Shown here: positions 12,574 through 24,332 of the stretch, piece by piece | How positions within the stretch are numbered: position 1 is the stretch's first letter | Layout of the letters: the number at the start of each line of letters is the position of its first letter | Source: Beverwykella pulmonaria | Taxonomy: Eukaryota; Ascomycota; Dothideomycetes; Pleosporales; Melanommataceae | Direction: 5' to 3' | Assembly: GCA_001599595.1 (NCBI GenBank) | Contig: BCHH01000001.1 | Location: forward strand, 3,687,068-3,751,067 | DNA: 64,000 nucleotides | The notes under the pieces: model-generated | What the model was told of the DNA's origin: nothing | Seen by the model: the letters and a program-made list of their open reading frames with translations, nothing else | The model's database searches: none | Position numbers and translations under genes: made by a program

Positions 12574-13284
12574 CGTTTCGTAAGGAGCTAGGTAAAGTAG
12601 GGAGGTAGGGGAAGGGTTTGGCCGGGGCTCGATCGCGGCAGGCTAGCTAGAAGACGCCTGTTCACGTCAGGCCTTCAGAGAGAAGATAAGAGCATGAAAA
12701 GGTAAGTCGTACCGAAGGACTAATTGCATTCAAAAACACGGCTGTTGTGTATCACTAGTTTTCAGAGAAGCTGGATCAAGCTAGGTTTCCGTGGTGTGGT
12801 GTAGGCCAGGCTGCCACAGAGCGGTCGCCAAAGGTGAGGATGTCTTAATTTAGTACTTGCATGAACACGTTATACTGGCTAGCAGGGAAAACGGGCCGAC
12901 CCGTTCCTGCCATGACCTTGTGAGGTGGCGAATATACAAGAGATGAGTTGGCTGGCGCGGAGGCGGAGAGGAGGGCACCGCAGAGGTTGGGTGGGATTGC
13001 ATAACGCCTAGAATGACCAGCCACAATTTACGGTGGTGTAATTTTACCCCGGGGTAAGCAATAGGGAGTGATTCTATCTACCCAGAGCTGGCTCAATAGA
13101 GGTAAGATTTCCGCTCCCACAGAGCCGGGGGTCTTGACGAGTTAAAATCGAGTGCCCCGCACACCCGGAAGCCGAACCTTCATGAGGCTGTACATGTTCT
13201 AATCGGTAGATAACGAGCAAACGAGTTTTATTTTCCAGCTTCGCCAGACCTATGCACCCTCCACACTAGCCCTATTTATACACA
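12574..13284. other. Intergenic between the HNWD start and the RRP5 end
   Basis: Holds the HNWD promoter (minus strand) and the RRP5 3' end. No coding ORF recognised. Contains the 14-bp perfect palindrome TTACCCCGGGGTAA at 13044-13057. Confidence 0.6.
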
Positions 13285-16200
13285 CTATTCCTCCTGGCTA
13301 CCCACCATTTTCTCCTTCCACTCGCTCTCCAGTGCCTGCACCCTCTCAACCCCCTTTGCATTTCCTACGCCCTCCTCCCAATCCGCCCACTTCTTGAAGA
13401 AAGCGGCGGCTCTCTTTTTCTTCATCTTCAACTTCGCCATGCGCTCGAACAACGACCGCACGTTCTCTTCGCCACCATGAGCCATTTCTAGACTCAGATA
13501 CACATCCCAAACATCACCCTTCTTCGGCCACGTACTTACGAGTCCTTCAAAGATAGTGCGGCCGCGCTCCGGATCCCCGTTCTCGGACTTGAATTCTAGG
13601 GCCGCAAATTTGGTTGTGAGATACCGATGCTCAGTCGAGGGGACAGATTGCGTGGCGCGTTGGAGAAGATTGCGGGCGCGGGCTGGGGAGGGAGGTGAGA
13701 GGGTAGACATGAGGAAGGAGGCGTAGGAGAGCCAGAGAGAAGGAGTTGAGGTGAAGGATTTGTTTTTGGCCATGCTTTGGTAGAGGGTGTCTGCTTTCTG
13801 TTCTTGTGTTAGTAATGTGACTAATAGATGAAGAAGACCAGAGCAACTTACGTCGAGCTTGCCGGACGAAATGTAGATCTTGATCATCCGCTCATGCATC
13901 TCGCGCGAGTCGTTATACTGACACGCCTCCTTGAAAGTCTCCTGCAAGAGATCGTCGCTGCCAAAGTCGTTCTCGAGATGCAGCAGCGCGGTCCAGACAT
14001 CGAGCCTCTCCTTCTCCTCGCGCGAATTCATGGTCGCTAAAGCGCGTCTAGCGATCTGCCGTGCCTTTTCGACCTCGTTGAGCTCACGCTGGAATACCAT
14101 ATATCGAACCCAGAGCTCAGCACTGTTTGGTTGGCCGAGTAGAAGGCGTTCAAAGTCGGCAACGGACTGAGGGCCGAAAGCGTCGAGATCGCCGGTACGG
14201 TCTTCCTTGATGGTGGCCTTCTTGTGCTTCTTCCTTTTCTTCGTAGCGTCTTCGTCCGAAGAGATGTCGGAAATTGCGTTTTGCTCGTCAAAATCGAGTG
14301 AAGCGCCGGTCCAGTCGAAGCCAGAAGTGGTCAAGCCAGCCGCTGGGGATGGCTTCAGAGGATTGGCCGAGTCATCCTCATCTACCTCCTCCTGGTCCGC
14401 CATATCTTCATCGCTTTGTGCGCTCTTCACACTTCGCATCTCGGCATCTTCGTCGTCAACTTCTTCGTCGTCAACTTCCTCCTCAACTTCTTCAGCGTCG
14501 GAATCAACATCTGATTCATCTCCTTCATCATCTTCCTCGTCCTCCAACTCTTCACCTGTAATGTAGGAGTATTTTAATCCAAAATTGACCCTCCGCTTCG
14601 CCATCTTGATCTCCAAAACCTTAGCTTTGACGACGTCGCCCTCCTTGTATAGGGATTTGACGTTCTCAACTGGTTTGTCTGCTAGCTCGGATTTGTGACA
14701 TAGCCCACTGACATTGTGCGAGTTGTCTACGACAAGGAAAACGCCATAGTCTTCAACATGCCGAACTTTGGCTGTGACGATTTGTCCCACCTGCATGTCA
14801 CTGAATTGGAGGAGCGGTATGTACGTTCCTTCAACTACAGATTTTTTCAAGCTCATCTGGGGACTCTTCAAGTTCTCGTTTAGCGCAATGATCTTTCCAG
14901 TGACCAGCTGATCAACCTGGAACGCTGATTTCCAATCCTTCAAGTACGTGTCCGAAAGATGGGATACTCGAACGAATGCATCAACATTCTGGCCAAGGCG
15001 AACGAACACGCCATTTTCGATAACGCGTTTGATGAAACCTCGGAGCACCTGGTGAACCTGCAATTGCGATCTGTCCTTGATCTCAGGGTCCTTAATGGGT
15101 AGTGATGAGCTGAGGACTCGGGACGGCCTGGCAGATAGTCCGAGCCTCTTGTTGGGCATGTCGATCTCGATGACACAGACTCGCACAATGTCGCCCTGCT
15201 TGTAGTTGGAGGGCTTCGCATTCTCGTAGTCATCTGCAAGCTGTTCAAGATAGATAGGTCCTGCGATGTTGTTGTTGATCTGCACAACAATTGAAGATTC
15301 GTTGACCTTTGTGACACGTGCAGGCAGCACCAGCCCTTCTTTTAGATCCTCAAGCCCAAGTGACTTATTCGAAGAAGTTGATGTAGCGGTTAAATCTAAC
15401 CGGCCAGCGGCGACATCAACAGCTTTGACGTGCACCTTAAGAGCACATCCGACTGGAAAGTTGCCCTCGACGTCTGCAAGCAGCGAGAGATCGTCTGAAA
15501 GGTCAAGGAGGTCAATTCGGCCGCGGACGTTTGCCGAGATATTCACCCAGACGTATCGATCGGCAATGTTATTCACGTATGCAATGAAGGGATCCCCAAC
15601 GGTGATGTTGTGCAGAGCCAAGATATCAGCTTCGCTTCTCAGCTTTGCTTTCTTTGCTGTCAGCTCGAAGATCGGGACCTTTCCTTGGCGATGGGTGATT
15701 GGAAGGAACCGATAATTCCGAGCATCGTGCATGCCCAGAACCCTGACCTTGATGTTCTCGTTTTTCTTGAATTGACGTAACGGATGCTTCTTGTCTTCAA
15801 TCTCGTCCCAGTTGTTGAACATCTCAGCGACGGAAATGCGGCCCTGGATGTTGTCTGCAACTTGGACGTTGATCTGGTCACTTTTGACGGACTTTATACG
15901 GACCGTGGTGCTGGTTCCGAATGATAGATCTGCAGTTGACTTTATCTTATCATCCACTGCATTCAAGGTAGCTTCTGCACCCGCTTTGTCAGGCTGTGAT
16001 GTCGCTTCTATCTCTGTGTCGGACTTCATGGAGAGCCAAAGTCGGGCTTTGTCTGAATCTACGTGAGTGACTCGAGCCGTGATAGATTGATCCTTCCGGA
16101 GGCCGAAATTGGGAGACTGAGCCATGTCTTCGGGAAGTTGTGACTGGAAGAGTAGACCGACAATGCCGCCGCCAAATTCAATAAATATCTTGTCTGGTAA

Positions 16201-18732
16201 GACTCCACGCACAAAGCCATGCACAGATTCGCCCTTCCGGACGTCCTCAAATTTGGTGATAAGTGTTTGAGCTTGCGCATCCTTTCGGAGGCTTGGCTTG
16301 TTTGATAAAACCACCGTCATTGACTTGTGATGCTTGTCAAGGACAACGAGATCATCGAGCGGAGCTCCAACGCGTATGCGACTCATCGTGGACTTGTCCT
16401 TCTTCTCGGAGCCATCTGTTAGATGTCCTATTCTGAGGACACCTTTAATACCATGGCCAAGGTCTACAGTGGCCGACTCCAATGCTTTCTCAATCACATT
16501 TCCCTTGACGAGGTCTCCTGGTTGGAGAGATTGAAAGAGAGTCTCCTTGTCAGTGTCTATCGCGTTCGGATCTTTGCACGAGACCAACATACGGTCCTGT
16601 GCGTGATCAATGGAAAGTACACGGACGTTGACTACCTGTCCTTGTGAGAAATGTTTTGTGGCGTCCTCGATGTAGGCTTCACTCATTTCCGATGCCGGCA
16701 ACCAGGCCTTGACTTCTCCGTAAAATTGGACCACTGCCCCTGACTGGTTGATGCTGACAAGTGTTCCAGGTCCGGTTGCTCCTTCAACAATACGCGAGAA
16801 ATCAGTCCATGGCTCTGCCTCCGAGTTGACGAGAGACTTTTTCAGTGTAAGTTTGACGTGGTGTTTCTCCAAGTCCGTCGACAAAACCCTTGCTGTAACG
16901 GATGCTCCTTCCCTGAATTTACGTTCTGGATGTTGGAGGTGGACGTCGGCGAGGTGCATTTCAGGCACTAGAGCAATAATTCCATCCGAGAGATTCACCA
17001 AAACGCTGGTGGATCCGCTCTTGTCCGCGAAGAGTTTCTGGACCTTGCCTTTGACCACCTGGCCAACACTGATATCCTCAATGCGGAGGAACGGCTGATC
17101 TAACACGCTTTGTTCTAGGGACACTTGGAACAAACCATCTATAGCATTGTATCCGATGACTCGTGCACGATGCGTCGACTCCAGCTTGAAGGTGCCGGCA
17201 GAATCTGAGAGCTTCTCAATCCTGCCGTCTGCAAGCTTGGAAATATGCGCAAACCCGATCACATCTCGAACACCTAGATCAAAGTAGACCCCAGCCAATG
17301 GCTCGACCTTGATAACTTTTGCTTCTTCGACGAATGAAGAGATTGGAAGGATGTCCAGAGGTTGCTTCTTCTGTTTGGGCTTCCCAGACATGCGACAAGA
17401 GAGGGATATAATATGCTCCAAAAACGAAACCCCAAGCTTCTTCGGGTCTGAGTCTGGGCACGTAAAAATGATTCTCGCCTTAACCTTCGACCCGATTTTA
17501 TGCTTTTCGCTCACGTCCTCCCCTTTTTCAGCAGCTCTAGAATGGATTATGTCTGCCGTGGCATCCATAATTCCCATGATCTTGCCAGTAATCGTATTGG
17601 TTGTCGAGTCGGTGACCAATACTTCTACAGCAGTTCCAGGAAGCAATGCATCGATGGTAGGTGCTTTGGTCAGAACATTCGCCTTTTTGACATTTCCAGA
17701 TTTTTCCTGGTCTGCAGACAGCTTGACAATCCTCCCGTTGGAGTTCAAGCCAGAAACTAAGCACATGAATACAGCTCCCTCTTGAACTTTCGCATGTACC
17801 ACCTTTGAGCCAAGCTCGCTCTTTGGTAGAAAGCCTTTCGTCTCTGTATCCTCCAAACCCATGTCCATGACTAGACCGTGGTCTTCGTTGCTAACGACAG
17901 AAGCTTGAATCATCCCATTGGCAACCAGATTCGATTTGTCAATGCCGCGATTTGTGAGTCTCGGATGAATTGACAACTCTATCCGCTTTTTTGTCTTTGT
18001 AACTCCATTTGCAAGAGCGTCCTCAGCCGTGGACGTTACGTACGCCCTCAGGTATTGTCCTACGAAGAAAAAATTTTCGAGATCAATATCTTCGGTATCT
18101 TCCGAGTCGTCCTCCACATTGCTCGATTCCTCCTCCTTTGCCAACTTCTCGACCCTGGCTGTCAACTTATCGGAGATGGCGGTGATGGGAACGTATCCGA
18201 CTAGATTGTTAGGAAGGGCGAGGACGATATGCTGCGCAGTCAACTCGGCGACTTGGCCCAGAACCATTGTGCCGATAGCGAGTTTCTTGTAGCTTAAGCC
18301 CGCTACTCTCGTTATTTTTTCTTCCTCTGCAGCGTGTGACTTCTTGCTCTTCTTGCTCTTCTTCTTCTTTCCGGCCTTGGGGGCGTCCTGCATACCAGCA
18401 TCAGAGCCCTCATCGCTGAGGCCATCGTCCCCGCTGCGCTTGAGCCCAGATTGCTCGAAAAGAACGTCTTGGGTAGCCTTGATCTGGATTTGCTTGTGCT
18501 CCAGAGGTGTCAATACGCTAGCCCCCCCTCGAGGGAAGGATCTCTCCTCGTCTTTGAATATCGACGGCTTGGGCTGTGTGCTTTCCGTCTTTTCAATTGG
18601 CGTCTTGGTTGATTTTGCTACGTCGGCCGTAAAGTCGGATTTTTGGCGTTTTGCAGACCGATCATGAGAGGCGCTCTTTTCTTTCTTCGCAGAGGCAGCG
18701 CCTTGGTCTGCCTTTCGTTTAACGGGGGCCAT
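13285..18732 (-). CDS. RRP5: rRNA biogenesis protein RRP5
   Basis: Two exons on the minus strand: 18732-13852 and 13797-13285, 1797 residues. The start is set at MAPVKRK (18732) because it opens the basic, nucleolar-type N-terminus; the frame is open 26 codons further upstream. About a dozen S1 RNA-binding repeats follow (for example VGQVVKGKVQKLF, GQIVTAKVRHVEDYGVFL). Then comes a strongly acidic stretch (EELEDEEDDEGDESDVD) and C-terminal HAT/TPR-like repeats (LLLGQPNSAELWVRYMVFQ, RARNLLQRATQ). This is the full-length RRP5 architecture. RRP5 acts in the nucleolus in early pre-rRNA processing, with the S1 part needed for 60S and the HAT part for 40S formation. The 54-nt intron (13851-13798) has no in-frame stop, so unspliced RNA would add 18 residues. 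Divergent from the CDT2-like gene. Confidence 0.95.
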   Translation of the reverse strand: MAPVKRKADQGAASAKKEKSASHDRSAKRQKSDFTADVAKSTKTPIEKTESTQPKPSIFKDEERSFPRGGASVLTPLEHKQIQIKATQDVLFEQSGLKRSGDDGLSDEGSDAGMQDAPKAGKKKKSKKSKKSHAAEEEKITRVAGLSYKKLAIGTMVLGQVAELTAQHIVLALPNNLVGYVPITAISDKLTARVEKLAKEEESSNVEDDSEDTEDIDLENFFFVGQYLRAYVTSTAEDALANGVTKTKKRIELSIHPRLTNRGIDKSNLVANGMIQASVVSNEDHGLVMDMGLEDTETKGFLPKSELGSKVVHAKVQEGAVFMCLVSGLNSNGRIVKLSADQEKSGNVKKANVLTKAPTIDALLPGTAVEVLVTDSTTNTITGKIMGIMDATADIIHSRAAEKGEDVSEKHKIGSKVKARIIFTCPDSDPKKLGVSFLEHIISLSCRMSGKPKQKKQPLDILPISSFVEEAKVIKVEPLAGVYFDLGVRDVIGFAHISKLADGRIEKLSDSAGTFKLESTHRARVIGYNAIDGLFQVSLEQSVLDQPFLRIEDISVGQVVKGKVQKLFADKSGSTSVLVNLSDGIIALVPEMHLADVHLQHPERKFREGASVTARVLSTDLEKHHVKLTLKKSLVNSEAEPWTDFSRIVEGATGPGTLVSINQSGAVVQFYGEVKAWLPASEMSEAYIEDATKHFSQGQVVNVRVLSIDHAQDRMLVSCKDPNAIDTDKETLFQSLQPGDLVKGNVIEKALESATVDLGHGIKGVLRIGHLTDGSEKKDKSTMSRIRVGAPLDDLVVLDKHHKSMTVVLSNKPSLRKDAQAQTLITKFEDVRKGESVHGFVRGVLPDKIFIEFGGGIVGLLFQSQLPEDMAQSPNFGLRKDQSITARVTHVDSDKARLWLSMKSDTEIEATSQPDKAGAEATLNAVDDKIKSTADLSFGTSTTVRIKSVKSDQINVQVADNIQGRISVAEMFNNWDEIEDKKHPLRQFKKNENIKVRVLGMHDARNYRFLPITHRQGKVPIFELTAKKAKLRSEADILALHNITVGDPFIAYVNNIADRYVWVNISANVRGRIDLLDLSDDLSLLADVEGNFPVGCALKVHVKAVDVAAGRLDLTATSTSSNKSLGLEDLKEGLVLPARVTKVNESSIVVQINNNIAGPIYLEQLADDYENAKPSNYKQGDIVRVCVIEIDMPNKRLGLSARPSRVLSSSLPIKDPEIKDRSQLQVHQVLRGFIKRVIENGVFVRLGQNVDAFVRVSHLSDTYLKDWKSAFQVDQLVTGKIIALNENLKSPQMSLKKSVVEGTYIPLLQFSDMQVGQIVTAKVRHVEDYGVFLVVDNSHNVSGLCHKSELADKPVENVKSLYKEGDVVKAKVLEIKMAKRRVNFGLKYSYITGEELEDEEDDEGDESDVDSDAEEVEEEVDDEEVDDEDAEMRSVKSAQSDEDMADQEEVDEDDSANPLKPSPAAGLTTSGFDWTGASLDFDEQNAISDISSDEDATKKRKKHKKATIKEDRTGDLDAFGPQSVADFERLLLGQPNSAELWVRYMVFQRELNEVEKARQIARRALATMNSREEKERLDVWTALLHLENDFGSDDLLQETFKEACQYNDSREMHERMIKIYISSGKLDVSCSGLLHLLVTLLTQEQKADTLYQSMAKNKSFTSTPSLWLSYASFLMSTLSPPSPARARNLLQRATQSVPSTEHRYLTTKFAALEFKSENGDPERGRTIFEGLVSTWPKKGDVWDVYLSLEMAHGGEENVRSLFERMAKLKMKKKRAAAFFKKWADWEEGVGNAKGVERVQALESEWKEKMVGSQEE

Positions 18733-19220
18733 TGCGGGCGATGGACGACGTTCGTGGTTTCGCCCAAGAAATTCTCGAAGTTCGAAAAATTGTCTGAGCC
18801 GGGCGGTCACACGCGGCAGAAACCTCTAGTGGCGTACAAGAACGCCCGTGCGCATTTCGTGGGTCCTTTCTCTCTGTAGTTCAAATTGAACACAGCAATA
18901 AGCCAAAATGGCAAACGTTAGCCTTTGCTATACTTCTGCGATTTACTTCTATTGAGGTACATTGCACTCTACCTCCACTTCAAGTATGGCATGTGTGGCT
19001 GGAGGTGTGGCGCAAGCTCTTTGCCAAGCCACTTTAGCTCGCGTTCGCGACTCCGCGTTCCTCTCGTGTGCGCGTTTGAGGCCAATGCTCATTGCCAGCC
19101 TTCGCTCCCGTTCTGTACATAACCTCGTCCCCTCGCCTCACCATTACCATCATCATCACCATCACCTCTACCTTTGGACCTTTCATTGCTTGCGTTGTAT
19201 ATGTGTACCAGTAGAAAAGC
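18733..19220. promoter_or_regulatory. Shared divergent promoter of RRP5 and the CDT2-like gene
   Basis: 488 bases between two start codons pointing apart. Near RRP5 there is GAAAAATT (18784-18791), resembling the core of the RRPE element of yeast ribosome-biogenesis promoters. Near the CDT2-like gene there is a CAT/CAC triplet run (about 19140-19170) in the presumed leader. No clear TATA box. Confidence 0.5.
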
Positions 19221-21385
19221 ATGTCGTCCCCGTTCGTAACCTTTCATGGGCTGCAAGAGCCGCTTCCCGAGCTGCCCTCTTCATCGCCTCCTCCCACCTT
19301 CACCGCAATGGGCACCCGGAAACCCAAAAAAGCGCCGCCCATCACGCCGAAACGCTTCACCCGCTTCTTCACTCCACGTACCTCGACACGCGGATCATCC
19401 TCTGTCTCGCTCGGCGCCTCTGGCCGCCAGCTGCAAGATATCACACGAACCGCCCTCAATCGCAGCAAGAATGCTTCGTCGAGAACAACTCCTCGCAAGA
19501 CGGTGAATTTTGCCGACGCCATGGTGGAGAGGAGCGTTGAGACGCCCAAGAACACCAAAAAGCGGAAGACACCGTACTTGTCGCCCGAGACATCGCCAGC
19601 CCAGTCCTCCCCCTCCAAGCGATCCCGATTCGTCACGCCCCCGCCATTCGACATTCTCGAGGATGACGAGCCACCTGCTTTTGATGAGCCGTCTCTACAC
19701 GTTGAGCCAATTCGGCGATTGAAGAGCCTGGGTGCCACCTCGCGGAAACTACAACGGTCGTTTGGGGGGGCTATGGCCATTGGACGTGGTTTTCTGCAAG
19801 ATCATTGTACATCCTGGCAGGAGCAGACGGCCAACTTCTACAGCGGCTCCGATGATTGTCACCAATTGCCTAACGAGGCCCCACCATTCTGCACTGCGAG
19901 CTGCAATAGTAAGCCTAAGTGAACCTGATAACTGATATGTATTTGTCCTGACACCTAACAGCAAACTCGCTTGTCGCCGTAGGAGATGAAGACGGGTGGG
20001 TGCACTTGCTCGACACCGATGATAACCCTGCGGTCAACTTCAGCAAAGCCCACGTATCATGGCGAGCACATTCAAATGCCATCATGGATGTGCAATTCTC
20101 GTCGGACGACTCCTATCTAGCAACAGGCTCTGGCGACCAGACAGCTCAGATCATCGATGCACGAACACAACAATGCGTCAACATCCTTGCGAAGCACAAG
20201 TCGTCCGTTAAGCAGGTACGCTTTCAGCCTGGCGACGATAAGATAGTCGCGACATCGAGCCGGGATGGGGCGGTTCAGATCTGGGATTTGAGGTGCAAAG
20301 GTGGAAACATGAATGTACATTCCGCTTGGGGACCCAACGCTCCATATGCCAACTCCGTCCGAACGTTAGCTGCCGCCCATGCAGATAGCGCATACAGTAA
20401 TGGGTCTGCCACCGCAGGCACAAAAGGCTCCAAGTATGTATCCATTCTTCGCCCTCTAAACGGGATGCATACTAACTGTGACAGGGAGTTGATGGGCAAG
20501 AGCGAATCATACAGCCGTCGAAATGATATATCCGTTACGGCTCTCTCATTCCTTCCCACAGGCCGGCAGCATCTCCTTTTGACTGCATCAGATGCATCAA
20601 CTTGCGTCAAGCTGTGGGACATAAGAGGTCGATACTCGCTCAGAGGTCCCGCCATTCCAATCTCGACTACGAGACACCCAGAGTCGCACAACCGGCACAG
20701 ACATTTTGCCATCAACTCTCTGACACTCAGTGGTGATGCGTCACGCTTATACGCCATCAGCAAAGATAATAGCGTCTACGCATATGCGACTAGCCACCTC
20801 ATCCTCGGAGTCGCCCCTGAACTCTCTGCACAGTCCTCCAAACAGAGATATTGCGGAGTTGGCGAGGAAGGGCTCGGTCCGATATACGGCTTTCGACACC
20901 AGAATTTCCATGCCGGATCGTTCTACGTCAAAGCCTCGCTCCGCAAAGCTTCTGGCGATCAGCCTGAGCTCCTTGCTGTTGGTAGCACTGATGGTTGCCC
21001 AGTGATATTCCCGACAGACGAGAACTTTCTCAAGCGCGAAATACGAAGAGATGACGAAGCGGATGAACTTCCTGAGGCTGTATCGCGAATTTCCCGGCCA
21101 GTTTTATCTCGAAATTCAGGTGGAGGCCGGTTCCCAAGTTCTTTAACAGATACAATTCCCATCTACGAACACGGCACCCCCCTCATTCGAGGACATGACG
21201 CTGAAGTAACCGGTGTCTCCTGGGCGTCGAATGGAACATTAGTCAGCGTCGGTGACGACTTTAAAGTCAGACGGTGGAGAGAAGGAAAGCAGGCACGTGA
21301 TCTCAGAATGGGCGGGGAAAAGGACGGGCGGCGATGGCAATGCGGATGGGCTGCCGTCGAAGATGGATTCGATGACGATGAGTAG
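19221..21385 (+). CDS. CDT2/DTL-like WD40 protein, predicted CRL4 ubiquitin-ligase substrate receptor
   Basis: Three exons: 19221-19908, 19962-20433, 20485-21385; 686 residues. The N-terminal 200 residues are basic, proline-rich and disordered, with ITPKRFTRFFTPR near residue 45. The WD40 propeller follows: AHSNAIMDVQFSSDDSYLATGSGDQTAQ, KHKSSVKQVRFQPGDD, then IWDLR and LWDIR. The two WDxR motifs are the DDB1-binding DWD box of DCAF proteins, and the order of blades fits DTL/Cdt2. CRL4-Cdt2 degrades Cdt1 and other targets on PCNA-loaded chromatin in S phase. Intron 2 (51 nt) is stop-free and in frame. The alternative is another nuclear WD40 DCAF; the family call rests on motif order, not an alignment. 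Confidence 0.78.
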
Positions 21386-23260
21386 TTGGAAAAGTAAAAG
21401 GGTGGAAACAAGATACGACTGTTAGGTTGAGCCTGAAGAACACAACGATGAAGTAGTCGTGGATGAGTTCGGTATAGAGGCTGGGAATTGGTGTTGGATT
21501 ATACCCATGAAACGTTTATATGTAGCATTCTGGCGTTTTCGATTGGCGACATTGTCAATGTATGATACCAGATATGAATCGGAAAACTGAGGTTAAGACA
21601 AGAATATCAATATACTTTGTTCGAAGCAGTTCTTGTTCTCTATAAGTGATGTATTTAAACGTGGACGAGAAGACATGCTCAACTATCTGCTAGGTTAGTA
21701 AGAAAGGTCCAATAGAGACCGACTATTCTGGCCCATTTTTGCTTTGAGATATTGGAAGCACGGCAATGAGCCTGCATCTGCAAAACACCGAAGGTCTTTG
21801 TTTTCTTCTTCCTATCGATTGCATAGACTAGAGCTCTAGCTACATTCTGCCAGCGGCTAAGGGAATTGATTCACTTTCTACGTCTCCCGTTGTATCCACT
21901 AGAGAGTGGATAACAAATGATGAATGATGATTGTTGGCAAGCAACAGAAGGATCATTCGGCCCTCGCAATACCGGTCTACTTGTTCTGCTCCAAGCGAGC
22001 CACCTCTCCAAGATATTCAAGTGACCTGCTTTCCCCTGTTATAAATATAAGGTTAATAACTGCCTTGTACTTTATTACTAAGTTAGCCGTCTTTATAGAG
22101 TGCATAGTTACAGGCCATTTGTTTTTATGTTAGTAACTAGCTGTTCTACTGCTAGGTTGCTGCGAGGGCTTTTGTAAGTAGGGAGCTTGAATGTAGGTGA
22201 ACAATTGTATTGAGACGAATCCTTGAGGTTGATTCAGGGGTGTCGAGAAGACTATACCGTTTACTCCTGCGTAGTCCCATAGTCTTGTCTAAGATCCGTG
22301 ACTGGCCAGTGGCTAGCCCGTAGCCTGCCTGAGGGTCTTCTGGGGCTGGTGATGTAAAATATTATCACAATGCCCCACCTTTTCTTTAGGAGTCATCCAA
22401 CTGCTGTAACAAGTAGGCCGTATCGCGCGCGCAGGGGTACTGTAAGCTACTCCTCCTTAAACACGCCATGCGGTGTGACTTTTAATGGCGCTTGTGTTCG
22501 GTGGGATAGTATTTGATAGGACACTCATGGCTAAAGTAGATCTAAGATATCGAGTGCTGCGGGAAGTTTGGCTCTAAAGATAAGGCGGGGTTCCATAGTA
22601 TGCAAGGCCAATGTAGGTCCCTCTTAAAGTCCCTACATAAAATCATGTGACATATCAAAACCCAACTCCTAATATCTAAAATGGGGGGCTAAACAGGGGA
22701 AGCAGCTAGCGGCAACACAGATCATACAATAAATGCCCTAGTTGAAATGCTGCATTGCATCCGTGTTTAATGAAAGTGGTGGAAGGACAGACACGCGCCT
22801 AACATTGAAAGTTGCTCATAGCAAGAACCATGGGTCCCATTGTTGATAATCCTACGCAGCATATCTGCGCGGCTGTTATAAATTTTTGTCTTATACCACC
22901 TGCATCTCTCATTGAGTAGGGAAACCGTTGCAGATATCTGCCTATAAACCCGCGTTCTACAACCTACTTGGTTAGCTAGTGCACTTGAATTAAGACTAAA
23001 TACCTTATTAAACAAGGTATCTAAAGGAGTATTGACTATTACAGAGCTAGGAGCTATTCTAGCTTCCATTCCCCTTCTACTGTGTTTAAGAGCGTCTGCA
23101 ATCCGTCCCAGCACAGCGTCTCGTCTTGGCCATTTGTATGGTGAGACCGTCTATCAGCTATTTTTGGAGCCCCCGTACGGCACAGTCGACTAGGAATGAG
23201 TCGTACAGAGTGGTCGAAGCGCCTTGCCCAGATAAGCATATGATAACTTGACTGGACGCA
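21386..23260. other. 1.9-kb intergenic, no supported gene
   Basis: AT-rich with many stops in all frames. A small hairpin (ATGTAGG/CCTACAT) lies near 22611-22640. Weak, short ORFs only. The right end carries the promoter of the small membrane-protein gene. Confidence 0.5.
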
Positions 23261-23815
23261 ATGTCGACGCATCATCCACCACACCTTCCGCACCTTCCTC
23301 CATTTTACTCTACTCCAGAACCTATGTCAACAATCGAGAGCGCAGTACGGCTGCTGCGCCTTCTCCCCGTTCTCACATCGACCATAACCCTCATGTTCGC
23401 CGTTGATGAGCACATCTTCCTTGGAACCTGGATGCATCCTGCATTCCACGACCACGCAAACGCTCATCTCCCCGCTTGGTTTACCCACTGGTGTCGCCGT
23501 GGCCGCTGGGTTATCCTCCTGGGCTATCCATCAAACTTCGCGCTCGCGATTCTCAACCTCGTCGTCGCTCGAAACCAACTCTACGCCGCAAGCGCTGCAA
23601 AATGGTACTTTTTTGGTCTTCTTTTTAGCCTCGGCCACATTGCCATCTATGCAAAAGGCGCATTGCGTCTCCTGGCTGACATCATGGCGGACGTGCCCCG
23701 CGGGAACAGCACATATTCGATGGGCGTGTGGCTGAAGATGAACTGGGTACGGGCGTTGACCACGGACTTACCGGCCTGGATGTGCTTCATTGTCGCAGCA
23801 CTCAAAGCTCTCTGA
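23261..23815 (+). CDS. Small four-helix membrane protein, DUF1772/anthrone-oxygenase-like
   Basis: Single exon, 184 residues from the first ATG; a second ATG 21 codons in (MSTIESAVRLL) removes a His/Pro-rich leader and is an equally good start. Hydrophobic segments: LLPVLTSTITLMFAV, WVILLGYPSNFALAILNLVV, WYFFGLLFSLGHIAIYA and WMCFIVAALKAL. The helix spacing, with the first helix followed by a HxxF...P loop, resembles the fungal DUF1772 group, some of which are anthrone oxygenases in aromatic polyketide pathways. I see no polyketide genes nearby and do not claim that function. Confidence 0.6.
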   Translation: MSTHHPPHLPHLPPFYSTPEPMSTIESAVRLLRLLPVLTSTITLMFAVDEHIFLGTWMHPAFHDHANAHLPAWFTHWCRRGRWVILLGYPSNFALAILNLVVARNQLYAASAAKWYFFGLLFSLGHIAIYAKGALRLLADIMADVPRGNSTYSMGVWLKMNWVRALTTDLPAWMCFIVAALKAL

Positions 23816-24332
23816 AAAGCGCGTTGGAGGAAAGTAGGGTGGTGCGGCCAAAACAAGCGAGGGACCTTGGCCGAGTGAATGCATGGGAGGCTCTCAATTC
23901 CACCCCTCCGTTCAAACATATGCGATGGATTGCAGTGTCGAGACTGGTTGAGAACCTTGATGCAAGATGGGAGAGGCCCTGATACACCTACGTCAATTGG
24001 GAGCCTGAATATAGCTGGCCGTTAAGATTCTCCGGGCCATTAAGATAAGAGCAGACGAGTGAATCACAACGTGGAATAGGAGGGCCGCCTGTTCGTCAGC
24101 GATGGTAATCTCATGGAGGTCGATGCATCTGGTCACGAACCACGCGATATTGCAATCCTGCACATACACCCTACCAAGATCCGTAACATGATCTCGTTCT
24201 CTTTCCGGTCTGTCAATACAAAACACTCTCCACACTCCCAACATGGAGCCATTCAAGCAAGAGCAAAACGGTACTTCTCAAAGATGGGAAAGGGTGTAAC
24301 AGTCACCAAGAATGCCCAAGAACTGTCGGGAG

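Noticed and set aside
14207..14566. Serine-rich plus-strand ORFs opposite RRP5
   Set aside because: Antisense of the GAA/GAT-rich acidic tract of RRP5, which gives long open Ser-rich frames by codon composition alone.
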